The notes: generated by a model not told the origin, from the sequence alone. Numbered from the stretch's first letter, positions 35,298-45,449 are shown. The stretch: 64,000 nucleotides of DNA from an uncultured Bacteroidota bacterium (GCA_937873155.1 CALMVZ010000024.1:247147-311146); one strand, 5' to 3'. Numbers and translations are program-made.

Positions 35298-35630
35298 TCA
35301 ATTTACTCTTGGCGTATAATATATTATACAAACTCCCACCAAAGCAACCAGTGCTCCAATAATATCATATTTATCAGGTATATAATTGTCCATTTTGTAA
35401 GACCATAATAACGACAGGACTATAAAAACTCCTCCATAAGTGGCATACACTCTTGCAAAGTTAGCCGTTTGTAAGGTTGCTACAATACCGTAAAAAGCAA
35501 GGATAATTCCTCCTAAAAAAGCGTAATACATAGGTTTACCCTCCTTCAGACACAGCCAAATGAGATATCCTCCGCCAATTTCACATAAGCCGGCAAAAAG
35601 AAATATGACTATTGATCTTAATACAATCAT
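35298..35630 (-). CDS. ynfA: YnfA / UPF0060 membrane protein
   Basis: This 110-residue, four-span membrane protein has family features: FLFAGLCEIGGGYLIWLCLKEGK, ARVYATYGGVFIVLSLLWSYKMD, KYDIIGALVALVGVCIIYYTPR. It is related to small multidrug-resistance transporters and its physiological substrate is unresolved. The neighbours suggest that it travels with ion homeostasis genes. Confidence 0.92.
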   Translation of the reverse strand: MIVLRSIVIFLFAGLCEIGGGYLIWLCLKEGKPMYYAFLGGIILAFYGIVATLQTANFARVYATYGGVFIVLSLLWSYKMDNYIPDKYDIIGALVALVGVCIIYYTPRVN

Positions 35631-35636
35631 CAGGTA

Positions 35637-35918
35637 TTACTTTCTAAAACACACTCTCATTATATCTTCCTGTTTTATTATCCAACCGGACTGCCCATAA
35701 ATGTTACTCAACATAGCGCTGTTGTATTCTTTTGTTTTATCTCCAGGAATAAAGTGCCACTTGATAACAAAAGGTTCTCCCGCTTCACTATCTCCGTGAA
35801 AAACACCGGTAAACGTTCCTTCGATTATCGAACCATCTTTAAGAAACACTTCAAGTATCCTTCCTTTAGAATTATAATACTTGTCATAAATTTCTTTTGA
35901 ATAATCAAATTTTTTCAT
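35637..35918 (-). CDS. Small beta-rich protein, unknown
   Basis: I prefer the ATG at 35918 (93 residues), because the longer form (from 35993) would read back through the terminator hairpin of the kdp operon. It starts MKKFDYSKEIYDKYYNSKGRILEVFLKDG, with strands SIIEGTFTGVFHGD and EPFVIKWHFIPGDK. The first strands look LSM/SH3-like, and no family is assigned. It is the first gene of the kup-kdpD operon after the terminator. Confidence 0.6.
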   Translation of the reverse strand: MKKFDYSKEIYDKYYNSKGRILEVFLKDGSIIEGTFTGVFHGDSEAGEPFVIKWHFIPGDKTKEYNSAMLSNIYGQSGWIIKQEDIMRVCFRK

Positions 35919-35931
35919 TGATATGCTTTTT

Positions 35932-35975
35932 ATGTAAAAACAACCCTTTGAGTATACACCCATTGGGTTGTTTCC
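35932..35975 (-). terminator. Terminator of the kdp operon
   Basis: On the minus strand AACAACCC (35972-35965) pairs with GGGTTGTT (35946-35939), followed by a T run. It lies about 30 bp after the porin stop and separates the kdp operon from the kup-kdpD group. Confidence 0.75.
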
Positions 35976-36007
35976 AGTCAATAAACTAAACAAACAACAA
36001 CCTGCTT

Positions 36008-37381
36008 TTATAAGCGGAAAAGCACCGCAAAAATTATTCTGTCTTCTGACTTCACTAAGTCAGGTCTCCACTCCGGAGGTAATGTAGTCCATTGATACCC
36101 GGTTGGAGAAGTTACTCCGCCTGGCCCGGCAAAATAAGGTACACTTGCTTCGCGGTGTACATATTCCAGCCTGAATTCTAACATTTTGTTTGGCATCCAA
36201 CTAATATTCGTTGATGCATCCCATGCTTCAAACTGATCGCCAGGGCTGCAACTAAAAGGATATGCACCTTCTGTTGTTGTTGGGTTAGCAACACTCGGCA
36301 ATGGACTTGCCTGACCAGTAGGATATAATACCAAGTAACGGCCAGGATTTTTCATCACTCCACCTCCAATAGTCCAGGCAATTTTATTTTTTGCGAACCA
36401 AATTCGGTTATAGATCATGGCGCTGGCAAAATACTGAGCAGGACCCTGAATAGAATCTCCATCTTTAAAACCATTTACTCCTCCTCCTTTTTCAAAACCG
36501 AAATCACCGGTCAAAGAAAAAGCCATTTGGCTAACACCTTTTGATTCTTTCTGATTGTAATACCTTACTAATAAACTATTATCCGAGTGAAAACGCTTTC
36601 TGTCAGGCAATCCACCTGCATCTGTACCAAAGTAGTCGTTTGTTAAGAGTTTTACATTATTTTTCATCCAAGTAATGTTGGCTCCTAATCCGGGCATTGC
36701 ATTAAACTTGCCATAACTCTGCCAGCCATTAATGATCCAGGGTTCAATTTTCAGGTGCTTTGTTGGGTGAATCTGGATCCGCATACCGTTGAAAAACCAG
36801 GGTGTATTGTCAGATGTATAAGATGCCTGGTATTCCCAGTTTTCAGCTTGATAATAAGAGTTTAACCCGATATAAGACATAAACATCCCGAAATCCACAT
36901 TAATCCCATACATTTTATTAAAGTGGTATCCGGCATACGCTTCACTTAAATAGCGATACACATTTGCCAACTGATATTGCCCGCGAAAAACGCTGTAGTC
37001 ATTTCTTGGTATAACAATTGAGCGCATACCGAATTGTGTCATGAATCGGGCTCTTGCTCCTTTGTAATTAAAATCACCTCCAAAATGCAAGGCTTGTAAT
37101 TGCACTTCATTATTACGGGCCAATGCAGTAGAACCCACAACGGTATTATCGTTTGGATTATTGAATGAATAAGTGTAATTCACATCCATCATAATAGAAG
37201 GTGTGAAGTATTTCATGTTTTTAAAAAGGGACGAATCTCTGCGGTCGTTTCCATTTTGCCAAGTAGCGTCAACATCTTCGAAAGGTTCTCCTTTTTGTTG
37301 GTTTACTCGTTCTGTGTTTTCTTGAGCAAAAGCTGTCAATGTACTTGCAAAGAGAGCAATGCTTAGTAATTTTGTTTTCAT
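36008..37381 (-). CDS. Outer-membrane porin linked to the kdp operon
   Basis: This 457-residue protein has a signal peptide (MKTKLLSIALFASTLTAFAQ). The mature part is rich in alternating aromatic strands and short turns, and the last residues (IFAVLFRL) end in an aromatic and leucine pattern, as in outer-membrane beta-barrels. Motifs such as YAGYHFNKMYGINVDFGMFMSYIGLNSYY and NTPWFFNGMRIQI look like Bacteroidota porins of the OprP/phosphate-selective style. It lies 58 bp after the second KdpA gene, probably to let potassium cross the outer membrane. Confidence 0.82.
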   Translation of the reverse strand: MKTKLLSIALFASTLTAFAQENTERVNQQKGEPFEDVDATWQNGNDRRDSSLFKNMKYFTPSIMMDVNYTYSFNNPNDNTVVGSTALARNNEVQLQALHFGGDFNYKGARARFMTQFGMRSIVIPRNDYSVFRGQYQLANVYRYLSEAYAGYHFNKMYGINVDFGMFMSYIGLNSYYQAENWEYQASYTSDNTPWFFNGMRIQIHPTKHLKIEPWIINGWQSYGKFNAMPGLGANITWMKNNVKLLTNDYFGTDAGGLPDRKRFHSDNSLLVRYYNQKESKGVSQMAFSLTGDFGFEKGGGVNGFKDGDSIQGPAQYFASAMIYNRIWFAKNKIAWTIGGGVMKNPGRYLVLYPTGQASPLPSVANPTTTEGAYPFSCSPGDQFEAWDASTNISWMPNKMLEFRLEYVHREASVPYFAGPGGVTSPTGYQWTTLPPEWRPDLVKSEDRIIFAVLFRL

Positions 37382-37439
37382 TTTGTTATTTTTTAATTGT
37401 TGTTATTTGTTTAGTTTATGTTTATTTATTTTAATTAAT

Positions 37440-39131
37440 TCATATGAAATATTCTGCAAATGGGCCTAATACCAATGCAGGAAAAAACGCTAATGCAGCT
37501 ATGATAAAAATCAAACTGAAAACCATTAAACCAAAAGTTGGATTATCTGTTTTCAAAGTGCCTGCACTATCCCCGACATATTGTTTACTTGCCAAAATCC
37601 CTGCAATTGCAACAGCACCTATGATTGGTAAAAAACGGCCAAGGAGAATTATAATCCCACAACTAATGTTCCACCAGGGCGTATTATCTCCCAATCCTTC
37701 AAAGCCACTGCCATCGGCAGAAGAGGCTGAAGTGTATTCATAGATTATTTCACTAAAGCCATGATATCCGGGATTGTTGAGTGTGGGCGTGGTAAGATTT
37801 GGAAAATAACAAGCGAGGGCTGTACCGGCAAGAGATAAAAATGGATGCAACAATGTTATGATCATTGCTATTTTTATTTCCCGGATACCTATTTTTTTTC
37901 CGAGAAACTGCCCTGTCCTTCCAATCATTAAACTTCCAATAAATACAGCTAAAATGATACAAACGAAAAAACCAAGAATTCCGGTTCCAACGCCACCGTA
38001 CAAGCAATTGATCATGATACCAAGCAATTGCATTCCTCCTGCCAAGGGCATATAACTATCGTGCATACTATTTACAGCCCCATTCATTGATGCGGTTGCA
38101 GTGATGCTCCAGAACGTGGAAGCAGCTGTACCAAACCGAATTTCTTTTCCTTCCATATTTCCAATTGAATTGCCAATGCCCATTTGGGTAATTTCAGGAT
38201 TGCCTTGTAGTTCGGAATAAACTGCTGGTATAAGCAACAAGAGAAACCATGATGTCATCACACCAAAAATCATCCATGCTAATTTTTTTCGTTTCAGGTA
38301 AAACCCAAGTGCAAAAACTGTTGCTATCGGAAGAAGCATATGGAAAATGTTTTCGATCAGATTGGTAAGAAAGTTAGGGTTTTCAAAAGGGTGCGCTGAG
38401 TTAACCCCAAAGTAACCGCCACCATTCAAGCCAAGCATTTTTATAGATTCAAATGCGGCTACTTGACCACGTGCGACATGAACGGTATCTCCTTGTAAGC
38501 TGGTAAACGTATGCGTCCCACTAAATGTCATTGGCATACCGTTAAACAGAAAAATAATCGCTGTAATTATTGATACCGGAAGTAAAATCCGTGTAATTGA
38601 TCTTACATAGTAATTATAAAAATTTCCATGTTTTTCTGTGGTTCTTTCTTTTAGTGCATTAAAAACAACTGCCATTGCAGCCAACGTAACTGAAGGAGTT
38701 AAGAAAAAAAGCGAGAACATAATAACAAGCTGTGATAAATAACTCATTCCGCTTTCGCCTGAGTAATGCTGTTGAAAACAGTTAGTGATAAAAGCACAGG
38801 TTGAATGAAATGCCAGATCAGGAGACATGGCTGGAATTTTATCGGGATTTAAGGGAAGCCAATCCTGGTTCATAAGAATGAGCATAGTAAGCGGAAACCA
38901 AATGATGTTGATGGTGAGCAGAGTTTTTAAATGTTGCTCCCAATTCATTTCTTCATTCGGATCAATGCCAATGAATTTGTAAATAAATTTTTCAATAGGA
39001 TTGAATACAGGATCAAGAAACGTTTTTTCGCCCACATACACTTTTGCAATATATTTTCCGAACGGAATAGCAAGTGCCACCATTGCAGTAAACATTATTA
39101 CAATTCCTAATATGTCGGTACCTAAATTCAT
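37440..39131 (-). CDS. kdpA: KdpA, second copy (K+-transporting ATPase A subunit)
   Basis: This 563-residue protein is full length. The pore loops are present: NCFQQHYSGESGMSYLSQL (first), GLNGGGYFGVNSAHPFENPNFLTN (second), AVNSMHDSYMPLAGGMQL (third), and [16 protein letters not shown] (fourth). The GGG and HPFENP signatures are those of active KdpA. Relative to the copy at 41957 it is diverged over the whole length. It follows kdpC rather than preceding kdpB. It may make an alternative pump with different affinity or channel behaviour, but it is not clearly a decayed copy. It is coupled to a 50-residue gene upstream by an ATGA overlap. Confidence 0.92.
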   Translation of the reverse strand: MNLGTDILGIVIMFTAMVALAIPFGKYIAKVYVGEKTFLDPVFNPIEKFIYKFIGIDPNEEMNWEQHLKTLLTINIIWFPLTMLILMNQDWLPLNPDKIPAMSPDLAFHSTCAFITNCFQQHYSGESGMSYLSQLVIMFSLFFLTPSVTLAAMAVVFNALKERTTEKHGNFYNYYVRSITRILLPVSIITAIIFLFNGMPMTFSGTHTFTSLQGDTVHVARGQVAAFESIKMLGLNGGGYFGVNSAHPFENPNFLTNLIENIFHMLLPIATVFALGFYLKRKKLAWMIFGVMTSWFLLLLIPAVYSELQGNPEITQMGIGNSIGNMEGKEIRFGTAASTFWSITATASMNGAVNSMHDSYMPLAGGMQLLGIMINCLYGGVGTGILGFFVCIILAVFIGSLMIGRTGQFLGKKIGIREIKIAMIITLLHPFLSLAGTALACYFPNLTTPTLNNPGYHGFSEIIYEYTSASSADGSGFEGLGDNTPWWNISCGIIILLGRFLPIIGAVAIAGILASKQYVGDSAGTLKTDNPTFGLMVFSLIFIIAALAFFPALVLGPFAEYFI

Positions 39132-39280
39132 TGTACTTTTTTAGTTTTTGATATGTCTTTTATAAAGCATCCGGGATACTTTTTTTCTACCTCACTCCGG
39201 GCTTCAAAATCATTTAGAGCTACTACTATTACTTCCAATATTTTCTTTTTATACTCAATGGCAAGCTTCCAAATGTTCAC
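39128..39280 (-). CDS. 50-residue protein between KdpC and KdpA2
   Basis: I read a GTG start at 39280, 5 bp after the kdpC stop, and a TGA stop overlapping the kdpA2 ATG (ATGA). The product is soluble and charged: WKLAIEYKKKILEVIVVALN, then DFEARSEVEKKYPG. The coding sequence fills the gap exactly, which argues it is real. No family is known. The start codon is the weak point. Confidence 0.6.
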   Translation of the reverse strand: MNIWKLAIEYKKKILEVIVVALNDFEARSEVEKKYPGCFIKDISKTKKVQ

Positions 39281-39285
39281 TTTTC

Positions 39286-39846
39286 TTATTTTACATTCAA
39301 CTCAATATTCAGTTTTAAAACATTTACTTTTTCAGGCCCAAGAAATCCAAACAAGGGAGCTTCTTTTACTTTATCAATAAGTGCATAAAGTTCTTGTTCG
39401 TTCCTGTTTCTTATTTTGGCAATTCTTGGCACTTGTACTTTTGCTGCCTGAATAGAAATGTCAGGATCCAATCCGCTGCCCGAAGCAGTTACCAGGTCGG
39501 CAGATATTTGTTCTTTCTTTATTCCGGGGTTATGTACAAGGAATGTATCTATCCTTGCCTGAACAGTTGCGAGATAATCAGGATTAGAAGGGCCTTTGTT
39601 AGAACCTGCTGAACCTGCTGCATTGTAATCAACGGCAGATGGCCGTCCCCAGAAATATTTATCTTCTGTAAACTTTTGCCCGATATTTTCATATCCAACA
39701 ACTCTTCCATGAGAACTTACAGTAACTCCGTCTCCGCCTCCGGGAGCCACTTTGGCTATACCTGCTATCAGCAAAGGATACAGCACAGAACAAATGATAA
39801 TTAAAACCGCTGTGAGTTTTAGTGATGGTAAAAGATATGTTTTCAT
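39286..39846 (-). CDS. kdpC: KdpC, K+-transporting ATPase C subunit
   Basis: In this 186-residue protein one N-terminal span (about 8-30) is followed by the periplasmic KdpC domain: GSNKGPSNPDYLATVQARID, DLVTASGSGLDPDISIQAAKVQVPRIAKIRN. It helps assemble the KdpFABC complex and its nucleotide binding. It lies 20 bp downstream of kdpB. Confidence 0.95.
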   Translation of the reverse strand: MKTYLLPSLKLTAVLIIICSVLYPLLIAGIAKVAPGGGDGVTVSSHGRVVGYENIGQKFTEDKYFWGRPSAVDYNAAGSAGSNKGPSNPDYLATVQARIDTFLVHNPGIKKEQISADLVTASGSGLDPDISIQAAKVQVPRIAKIRNRNEQELYALIDKVKEAPLFGFLGPEKVNVLKLNIELNVK

Positions 39847-39866
39847 TTTTCTTGTTTTTTAACTTT

Positions 39867-41927
39867 TTAAAAGAATACGCCTACTATTAAATCAATGAGT
39901 TTAATTCCAATAAAAGGAATGATCACTCCGCCCAAACCGTAAATCAGCAAGTTTCTTTGTAATAATGCGCTCGCACCAATTGGTTTATATTGTACCCCTC
40001 TGAGTGCAAGTGGAATGAGTATGGGGATAATGAGAGCATTGAATATTACTGCTGAAAGGATAGCACTTGCGGGACTATTCAGTTTCATAATATTTAATCC
40101 CTGTAAAGCAGGAATAGAAGCAATAAACAATGCAGGTACAATGGCAAAATATTTTGCTACGTCATTAGCGATGGAAAAAGTTGTTAATGTTCCTCTTGTT
40201 ATGAGTAACTGTTTTCCTATCTCTACTATTTCAATCAATTTTGTTGGATCATTATCCAAATCCACCATGTTGCCGGCTTCTTTGGCAGCCTGAGTTCCGC
40301 TATTCATTGCAACCCCCACATCAGCTTGTGCAAGAGCAGGAGCATCATTTGTACCGTCTCCCATCATGGCAACCAATTTCCCATTCTGTTGTTCCTTTTT
40401 GATATAGTTCATTTTATCTTCGGGTTTGGCTTCAGCTATATAATCATCCACCCCTGCTTTTTCAGCAATGTACTTTGCGGTTAATGGATTATCGCCTGTT
40501 ACCATAACCGTTTTAACGCCCATTTTTCTAAGACGTTCAAATCGTTCACTGATACCGGGTTTAATGATGTCTTGTAATTCGATTACTCCTATTGCCTTTT
40601 CATTTTCAGAAACAACCAATGGAGTTCCGCCATTACTGGATATTTCTTTTACTTTATTTTCTGTTTCGGCAGGAAATTTATTTCCGGCTTTATGCACCAA
40701 ATTGAGGATAGAATCAAAAGCTCCTTTTCGGATACGGGAATTGCCATTATCAAAATCAATCCCGCTACTACGTGTTTCAGCAGTAAACTTGATAAATTTT
40801 GGGTTGTCTACTTTATAACTCAGTGGGTTTATTCCAGCCAGTTCAATAATTGATTTCCCTTCTGGTGTTTCGTCCATGTATGAACTCAATACAATACATT
40901 TTAGAAAATGTTTCTCGTCAATTCCATTAGCAGGATAGAAATGGGTTGCTTTACGATTGCCAATTGTGATAGTGCCGGTTTTATCAAGTAGTAAAACATC
41001 AATATCTCCGGCTGTTTCTACAGCTTTCCCTGATTTGGTAATTACGTTGGCACGTAATGCTCTGTCCATACCCGCAATTCCAATGGCTGACAGTAGTCCA
41101 CCAATAGTGGTAGGAATTAAACACACAAACAACGAGATAAGTGCTGCAATGGTGATTGGCGTATTTGCATAATCGGCAAAAGGTTTAAGCGTGACGCATA
41201 CAATGATGAATACTAATGTGAATGCAGCAAGCAAAATTGTTAATGCAATTTCATTCGGTGTTTTTTGACGACTTGCTCCTTCTACCAATGCGATCATTTT
41301 ATCTAAAAACGATTCTCCAGGGGAAACAGTAACCTTTACTTTGATCTTATCTGATAATACTTTTGTTCCTCCTGTTACACTGGATTTATCACCGCCCGAT
41401 TCACGTATTACGGGAGCGGATTCGCCAGTGATTGCCGATTCATCAATAGTAGCTATCCCTTCAATAATTTCTCCATCAAGGGGAATAATGTCACCGGCTT
41501 CACACAGGAATACATCTCCTTTTTTAAGCTGGGAAGAACTTACTTTTTGAATTTCATTTAAAAACATTTCACCCATCGGCTGAATTAATTTAGCCGGAGT
41601 TTCTTCTCTTGTTTTTCTCAATGATTCAGCCTGAGCTTTTCCTCGTGCTTCCGCAATCGCTTCGGCAAAGTTTGCGAACAAAAGAGTGAGCAAGAGAATA
41701 ATAAATACAATAAGATTATATATAAAACTTCCTTGCGACTGCTCACCTGCCAATATCCAAATGCAAACAATAAGCATTACCAATGTTCCTATCTCAACAG
41801 TGAACATCACCGGATTTTTTACCATGAATTTAGGACGCAACTTCACAAACGATTGCTTCAATGCTTCGCTTACCAGCTTTGGTTCAAAAAGCTTCATGGA
41901 TTTTGCTTGTTTTCTAACGGTTGCCAT
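39867..41927 (-). CDS. kdpB: KdpB, K+-transporting P-type ATPase
   Basis: This 686-residue protein has P-type ATPase signatures: phosphorylation site DKTGTIT (Asp about 315), TGES (in AITGESAPV), [39 protein letters not shown], and [44 protein letters not shown]. It hydrolyses ATP to drive K+ uptake through KdpA. It follows kdpA1 by 29 bp. Confidence 0.97.
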   Translation of the reverse strand: MATVRKQAKSMKLFEPKLVSEALKQSFVKLRPKFMVKNPVMFTVEIGTLVMLIVCIWILAGEQSQGSFIYNLIVFIILLLTLLFANFAEAIAEARGKAQAESLRKTREETPAKLIQPMGEMFLNEIQKVSSSQLKKGDVFLCEAGDIIPLDGEIIEGIATIDESAITGESAPVIRESGGDKSSVTGGTKVLSDKIKVKVTVSPGESFLDKMIALVEGASRQKTPNEIALTILLAAFTLVFIIVCVTLKPFADYANTPITIAALISLFVCLIPTTIGGLLSAIGIAGMDRALRANVITKSGKAVETAGDIDVLLLDKTGTITIGNRKATHFYPANGIDEKHFLKCIVLSSYMDETPEGKSIIELAGINPLSYKVDNPKFIKFTAETRSSGIDFDNGNSRIRKGAFDSILNLVHKAGNKFPAETENKVKEISSNGGTPLVVSENEKAIGVIELQDIIKPGISERFERLRKMGVKTVMVTGDNPLTAKYIAEKAGVDDYIAEAKPEDKMNYIKKEQQNGKLVAMMGDGTNDAPALAQADVGVAMNSGTQAAKEAGNMVDLDNDPTKLIEIVEIGKQLLITRGTLTTFSIANDVAKYFAIVPALFIASIPALQGLNIMKLNSPASAILSAVIFNALIIPILIPLALRGVQYKPIGASALLQRNLLIYGLGGVIIPFIGIKLIDLIVGVFF

Positions 41928-41956
41928 TTTATTTATATTTTTTAATTCAAATAATT

Positions 41957-43672
41957 TTAATAGAGTGAAAAATACTCTGCCAATGGGCCTAATGTAAGTG
42001 CAGGGAAGAAAGCCAACGCTGCAAGTATCATGATTACTGCATAAGTCATGATGCCAAAAGTTCCTGTATCTGTTCTCAACGTGCCTGCTGATTCAGGAAT
42101 AAATTTCTTTTTTGCCAATATTCCTGCAATTGCAACCGGGCCGATGATTGGGAGAAAACGGCTAAGAATAAGCACTATTCCCGTTGTGATGTTCCAAAAG
42201 ATGTTGTTATCGCCCAATCCTTCAAAACCACTACCGTTATTGGCGGCAGATGAAGTGTATTCATAGAGCATTTCTGAAAAGCCATGATAGCCTGGGTTAT
42301 TCAGCCAGTTGGCAGGTTTTACTGCCCATGCTGCATCAGGATGGTTAACGATTGTCCATGAAGATAAAGCTGTTCCTGCCAATATCAATAACGGATGCAA
42401 CAGGGCTATTATTGAAGCGATTTTCATTTCACGAGCTTCGATTTTTCTCCCTAAAAATTCCGGTGTTCGCCCAACCATTAATCCCGAAATAAATACGGCT
42501 ATAATGATGAATATGTAATAGTTCAAAATTCCAACTCCACAACCACCATAAAAAGCATTCGTCATCATTCCAAGTAACTGCATAGTTCCCGAAACAGGCA
42601 TGGAACTATCGTGCATTGAGTTAACGGAACCTGTAGAAATAATAGTGGTAACAATGCTCCAATAAGCGGAAGCTGGAGTTCCAAACCTAACCTCTTTTCC
42701 TTCCATACTTCCTGCATTTTGGTCAATTCCCATTTGTGTAATTGCAGGGTTGCCATTTATTTCCGCTATCATAGTCGGAATAAGAAATGTTAGCATTCCA
42801 ACCGTCATTACTCCGAAGATCGTCCAGGCAAGTCTTTTCTTTCTTAGATAAAATCCTAAAGCGAAAATCATTGCAATAGGTATTAGCACCTGTGCAATCA
42901 TTTCAACCATGTTGGTCAGGTAATTGGGATTTTCAAGAGGATGAGCAGAGTTTGCACCAAACCAACCGCCTCCGTTTGTACCGAGGTGTTTAATAGCAAT
43001 CATTCCGGCAGCGGGGCCACGAGAAACTTGTACTGTATCACCTTGTAAAGTAGTTATCGTGTCCTTTCCTTCAAAACTTGCAGGGGACCCATTAAATACA
43101 AGAATCACAGCAAGAACAATAGAAATGGGAAGCAGAATACGGGTAACTGTTTTTGTAAAAATGTCAAAGAAGTTTCCGAGTTTATCGGTTACCTTATCAC
43201 GCATAGCATTAAATACTACTACCAGCGCAGCTATTCCTGTTGCAGCAGAAACAAACTGCAAAAATGTTATAACGATTAATTGTGTAAGGTAGGTTAAGCC
43301 GGTTTCTCCTGAATAATGTTGCAGGTTACAATTCACTAAAAAGCTGATGGCGGTATTAAAACTTAAATCCGGTGTCATGGATGGATTGCCGTCAGGATTT
43401 AAGAACAAACTTCCCTGTGTTAAAAGCATGATAAAAGCATACACAAACCATAGCATATTGATGGAAAGCAAGGCTATCATGTGCTGTTTCCAATTCATTT
43501 CTTTTGTGGAATCAATTCCACAGATGCGGAAAATAAATCTCTCGACAGGAGCTAAAAAGTCAAGAATCGTTTTTTCTCCTACGTAAACCTTTGCAATGTA
43601 TTTTCCGAGTGGAATTGCCAGTAACACTGTAAGTGTAAACATAGCAACTACTCCTATTAGTTCTGTGTTCAT
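41957..43672 (-). CDS. kdpA: KdpA, first copy (canonical position)
   Basis: This 571-residue protein has all four selectivity-filter loops: [63 protein letters not shown], and [16 protein letters not shown]. It is directly upstream of kdpB and overlaps the upstream 69-residue gene by 4 bp, so it is probably the main pump subunit. Compared with copy two it differs at filter-flanking residues (GWFGANS against GYFGVNS). Confidence 0.96.
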   Translation of the reverse strand: MNTELIGVVAMFTLTVLLAIPLGKYIAKVYVGEKTILDFLAPVERFIFRICGIDSTKEMNWKQHMIALLSINMLWFVYAFIMLLTQGSLFLNPDGNPSMTPDLSFNTAISFLVNCNLQHYSGETGLTYLTQLIVITFLQFVSAATGIAALVVVFNAMRDKVTDKLGNFFDIFTKTVTRILLPISIVLAVILVFNGSPASFEGKDTITTLQGDTVQVSRGPAAGMIAIKHLGTNGGGWFGANSAHPLENPNYLTNMVEMIAQVLIPIAMIFALGFYLRKKRLAWTIFGVMTVGMLTFLIPTMIAEINGNPAITQMGIDQNAGSMEGKEVRFGTPASAYWSIVTTIISTGSVNSMHDSSMPVSGTMQLLGMMTNAFYGGCGVGILNYYIFIIIAVFISGLMVGRTPEFLGRKIEAREMKIASIIALLHPLLILAGTALSSWTIVNHPDAAWAVKPANWLNNPGYHGFSEMLYEYTSSAANNGSGFEGLGDNNIFWNITTGIVLILSRFLPIIGPVAIAGILAKKKFIPESAGTLRTDTGTFGIMTYAVIMILAALAFFPALTLGPLAEYFSLY

Positions 43673-43878
43673 TTTTCGTTGGCTTTAATTTTCTTTATCC
43701 ATAAATACCATAACCATATTCCTGTAACAAAAAATACCGGCAAAAACAACCAGATATAATCAATAAGATATTCATGGAAATAGGCTCCTGCGGAAACCCA
43801 AAGGCAGGCAAGACAGAGCTTTATCAGTCCCAGCTCCATAGTTGACCACGTTGTTTGTATTTTGAAAAAATTTCTCAT
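43669..43878 (-). CDS. 69-residue two-span membrane protein of the kdp operon
   Basis: Two hydrophobic segments (about 15-35 and 42-60) have Trp-rich edges (LPVFFVTGIWLWYLWIKK). Its stop overlaps the kdpA1 start by 4 bp, which indicates coupling. No family is assigned; an assembly or regulatory role for KdpFABC is inferred from its place. Confidence 0.7.
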   Translation of the reverse strand: MRNFFKIQTTWSTMELGLIKLCLACLWVSAGAYFHEYLIDYIWLFLPVFFVTGIWLWYLWIKKIKANEK

Positions 43879-43890
43879 CGTTTTTTTATA

Positions 43891-43968
43891 TTAAAATTTC
43901 TCCGGTTTCAGTAGCACGTAAACCAGGTAACAGAAAACCGCAATTGATAAAATAAATAATGCTGTCAT
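43891..43968 (-). CDS. kdpF: KdpF-like micro-membrane protein
   Basis: This 25-residue protein begins MTALFILSIAVFCYLVYVLL and ends with KPEKF. The pattern of one hydrophobic span closed by Leu-Leu, Lys-Pro-Glu and Lys-Phe is that of KdpF, the stabilising peptide of the KdpFABC complex. It is too short for most gene callers. It lies 12 bp upstream of the 69-residue gene. Confidence 0.85.
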   Translation of the reverse strand: MTALFILSIAVFCYLVYVLLKPEKF

Positions 43969-43972
43969 AGTT

Positions 43973-44065
43973 TTATATTTTTTCAAAAAAGTTAATTGCT
44001 TTATAAAACAGCCAAAAGCAAACAAGCCCTGCTACAATTAGTCCGATTGTGAATAGTGTTTCCAT
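43973..44065 (-). CDS. 30-residue single-span protein in the kdp operon
   Basis: The protein starts METLFTIGLIVAGLVCFWLF, then YKAINFFEKI. A single membrane span and short cationic C-tail look like a small stabilising subunit. It lies 4 bp upstream of kdpF and has a plausible start. No family is known to me. Confidence 0.65.
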   Translation of the reverse strand: METLFTIGLIVAGLVCFWLFYKAINFFEKI

Positions 44066-44068
44066 TTC

Positions 44069-44161
44069 TTACTTTATTATTAGGTATTTAATCTTCATAA
44101 TTACAATATATAATAAGCTTACAGCGAATAAGAAGTAAAAAACTATTGCTATCACCTTCAT
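44069..44161 (-). CDS. 30-residue single-span protein, first of the kdp operon
   Basis: The protein begins MKVIAIVFYFLFAVSLLYIV and ends KIKYLIIK: one span with basic ends. An AAAGGA sequence 4 bp before the ATG supports this start; an in-frame ATG at 44188 would extend it by nine residues. It lies 3 bp ahead of the next small gene. The operon's promoter would be in the gap 44162-44281, where I see no clear consensus. Confidence 0.6.
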   Translation of the reverse strand: MKVIAIVFYFLFAVSLLYIVIMKIKYLIIK

Positions 44162-44281
44162 TATCCTTTCTTTATATCGCTTTTGCATGGGCAAAGTACT
44201 GTCTTAGCGGAAAATAGTAATGTGATCTTTCTCAGAACTATCAATGATTTATATCAGTTTTTAAACTGCTTATATTCCATT

Positions 44282-44386
44282 TTATTTTTGAATAGCAACA
44301 TAAACCATACATATTGCTATAAGCCACGCCAAAATGAATATGACAAGTTCTTTGATCTGTTTATTTACATATTTTCCTTTTTTCAT
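44282..44386 (-). CDS. 34-residue membrane protein upstream of the kdp operon
   Basis: The protein begins MKKGKYVNKQIKELVIFILA and ends VAIQK. One strong hydrophobic helix follows a basic head. It lies alone between the kdp micro-genes and an unknown gene at 44421. It is short, so chance remains possible. Confidence 0.5.
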   Translation of the reverse strand: MKKGKYVNKQIKELVIFILAWLIAICMVYVAIQK

Positions 44387-44420
44387 TCATTAACTGACCA
44401 GACTGGTCTTACGCCAGTTT

Positions 44421-44858
44421 TTATATTCCGCTTGCCATCACTTGCCTGATATATTCCTTTTTCAACGAGCCATTGAAAAATTCTTTCAGTTGATACGCTG
44501 TTGAAACGGATAACTCAACGAATGTTCCTAATGAATACACATACACATTTTCAATGGCATTTTTGACGGTATTATTTCCTTCTTCCAGCATTTTTTCAGC
44601 CAGATTAAAACATTGCTTTACGGTATTTATCTTTCCTGTATTAATAAGCTGTTTGGTGAAACCAACAAAACATTCCATCGTTTTGTAAACATTGTTTGTA
44701 TTAGAAAGTTTTTCAAGCTCACAATTAATCTCCGGTAATTCTTTACTCAATAATTCACGTATTTCGTTTTCGTTTATTATATGTTTCGTTTTCTTCAAAG
44801 TCAATCTCTTTTTAACCTTTGGTGAATCAATAGTTGCGTTTATAAATGAATTTTTCAT
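44421..44858 (-). CDS. Helical protein, unknown
   Basis: This 145-residue protein is soluble and alpha-helical. The N-terminus is basic, followed by a core (IRELLSKELPEINCELEKLS, then NVYKTMECFVGFTKQLINTG) that resembles small Bacteroidota helical proteins of unknown function. It is 12 bp downstream of the 192-residue gene, probably in an operon with it. Confidence 0.65.
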   Translation of the reverse strand: MKNSFINATIDSPKVKKRLTLKKTKHIINENEIRELLSKELPEINCELEKLSNTNNVYKTMECFVGFTKQLINTGKINTVKQCFNLAEKMLEEGNNTVKNAIENVYVYSLGTFVELSVSTAYQLKEFFNGSLKKEYIRQVMASGI

Positions 44859-44870
44859 TTTAATGATTAA

Positions 44871-45449
44871 TTAAATTTCCCTGTTCTTTGCTATTTCCAA
44901 TAAACGGTTTAGCTTGTACATTTTGTGTGTTCTATCATACTCCAACAAATCACTGCTATCGTTAAAATGTATTTCTAAAATTTCTTGAAATACTTTGTTG
45001 TCAGAAAAAGAATTTTGAAGGTTAGTCATTGATAGAGGAATGATTGAAGCTGATGCGTTCTTACTGAAATAATAAGAGAATGTTTGCGCTTGACCTTTCG
45101 TAGCCATCCCATTTGATACTTTATAAATTAAAATGGTTTCATTTGGGTTAGCAATAGGATAAATTTTTCCGTCATAAAAACGATATGTCTTTCCATCACT
45201 ATCCCTGTATCCAAAGACATCTTTTTTATTGTATGCGTACAGACTGTCGTTACATTTTACTTCTACCAAATCTTTTTTAAATACTTCGTGCAATTTGATA
45301 CGAGTATCTTTACAGGAGTGAGTAAGGTTATTATTAGCAAAATCTCCCGCAGTAAGATATAGTCCTTCTTTATTTTGTGAATAGAGATGAATGGTACTCA
45401 GAACCAGTAATGTATTCAGAACCATTATTTTTATAGCTCGATTTTTCAT
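44871..45449 (-). CDS. Secreted protein, unknown
   Basis: This 192-residue protein has a signal peptide (MVLNTLLVLSTIHLYSQ region, residues about 9-25). Motifs LYLTAGDFANNNLTHSC and KVKCND-like Cys-containing segments suggest a periplasmic domain; VFGYRDSDGKTYRFYDGKIYPIANPNETILIYKV has beta-strand character. No family is recognised. It is followed closely by the 145-residue helical protein gene. Confidence 0.65.
   Translation of the reverse strand: MKNRAIKIMVLNTLLVLSTIHLYSQNKEGLYLTAGDFANNNLTHSCKDTRIKLHEVFKKDLVEVKCNDSLYAYNKKDVFGYRDSDGKTYRFYDGKIYPIANPNETILIYKVSNGMATKGQAQTFSYYFSKNASASIIPLSMTNLQNSFSDNKVFQEILEIHFNDSSDLLEYDRTHKMYKLNRLLEIAKNREI

Noticed and set aside
37440..39131. Second KdpA as a pseudogene
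   Set aside because: All four pore loops and full length are intact with no frameshift, so it is called as a gene.
44162..44281. Sigma-54 promoter ahead of the kdp operon
   Set aside because: Only a partial TTTGCCCATGC match was seen; the spacing to a TTGC box does not fit -24/-12.
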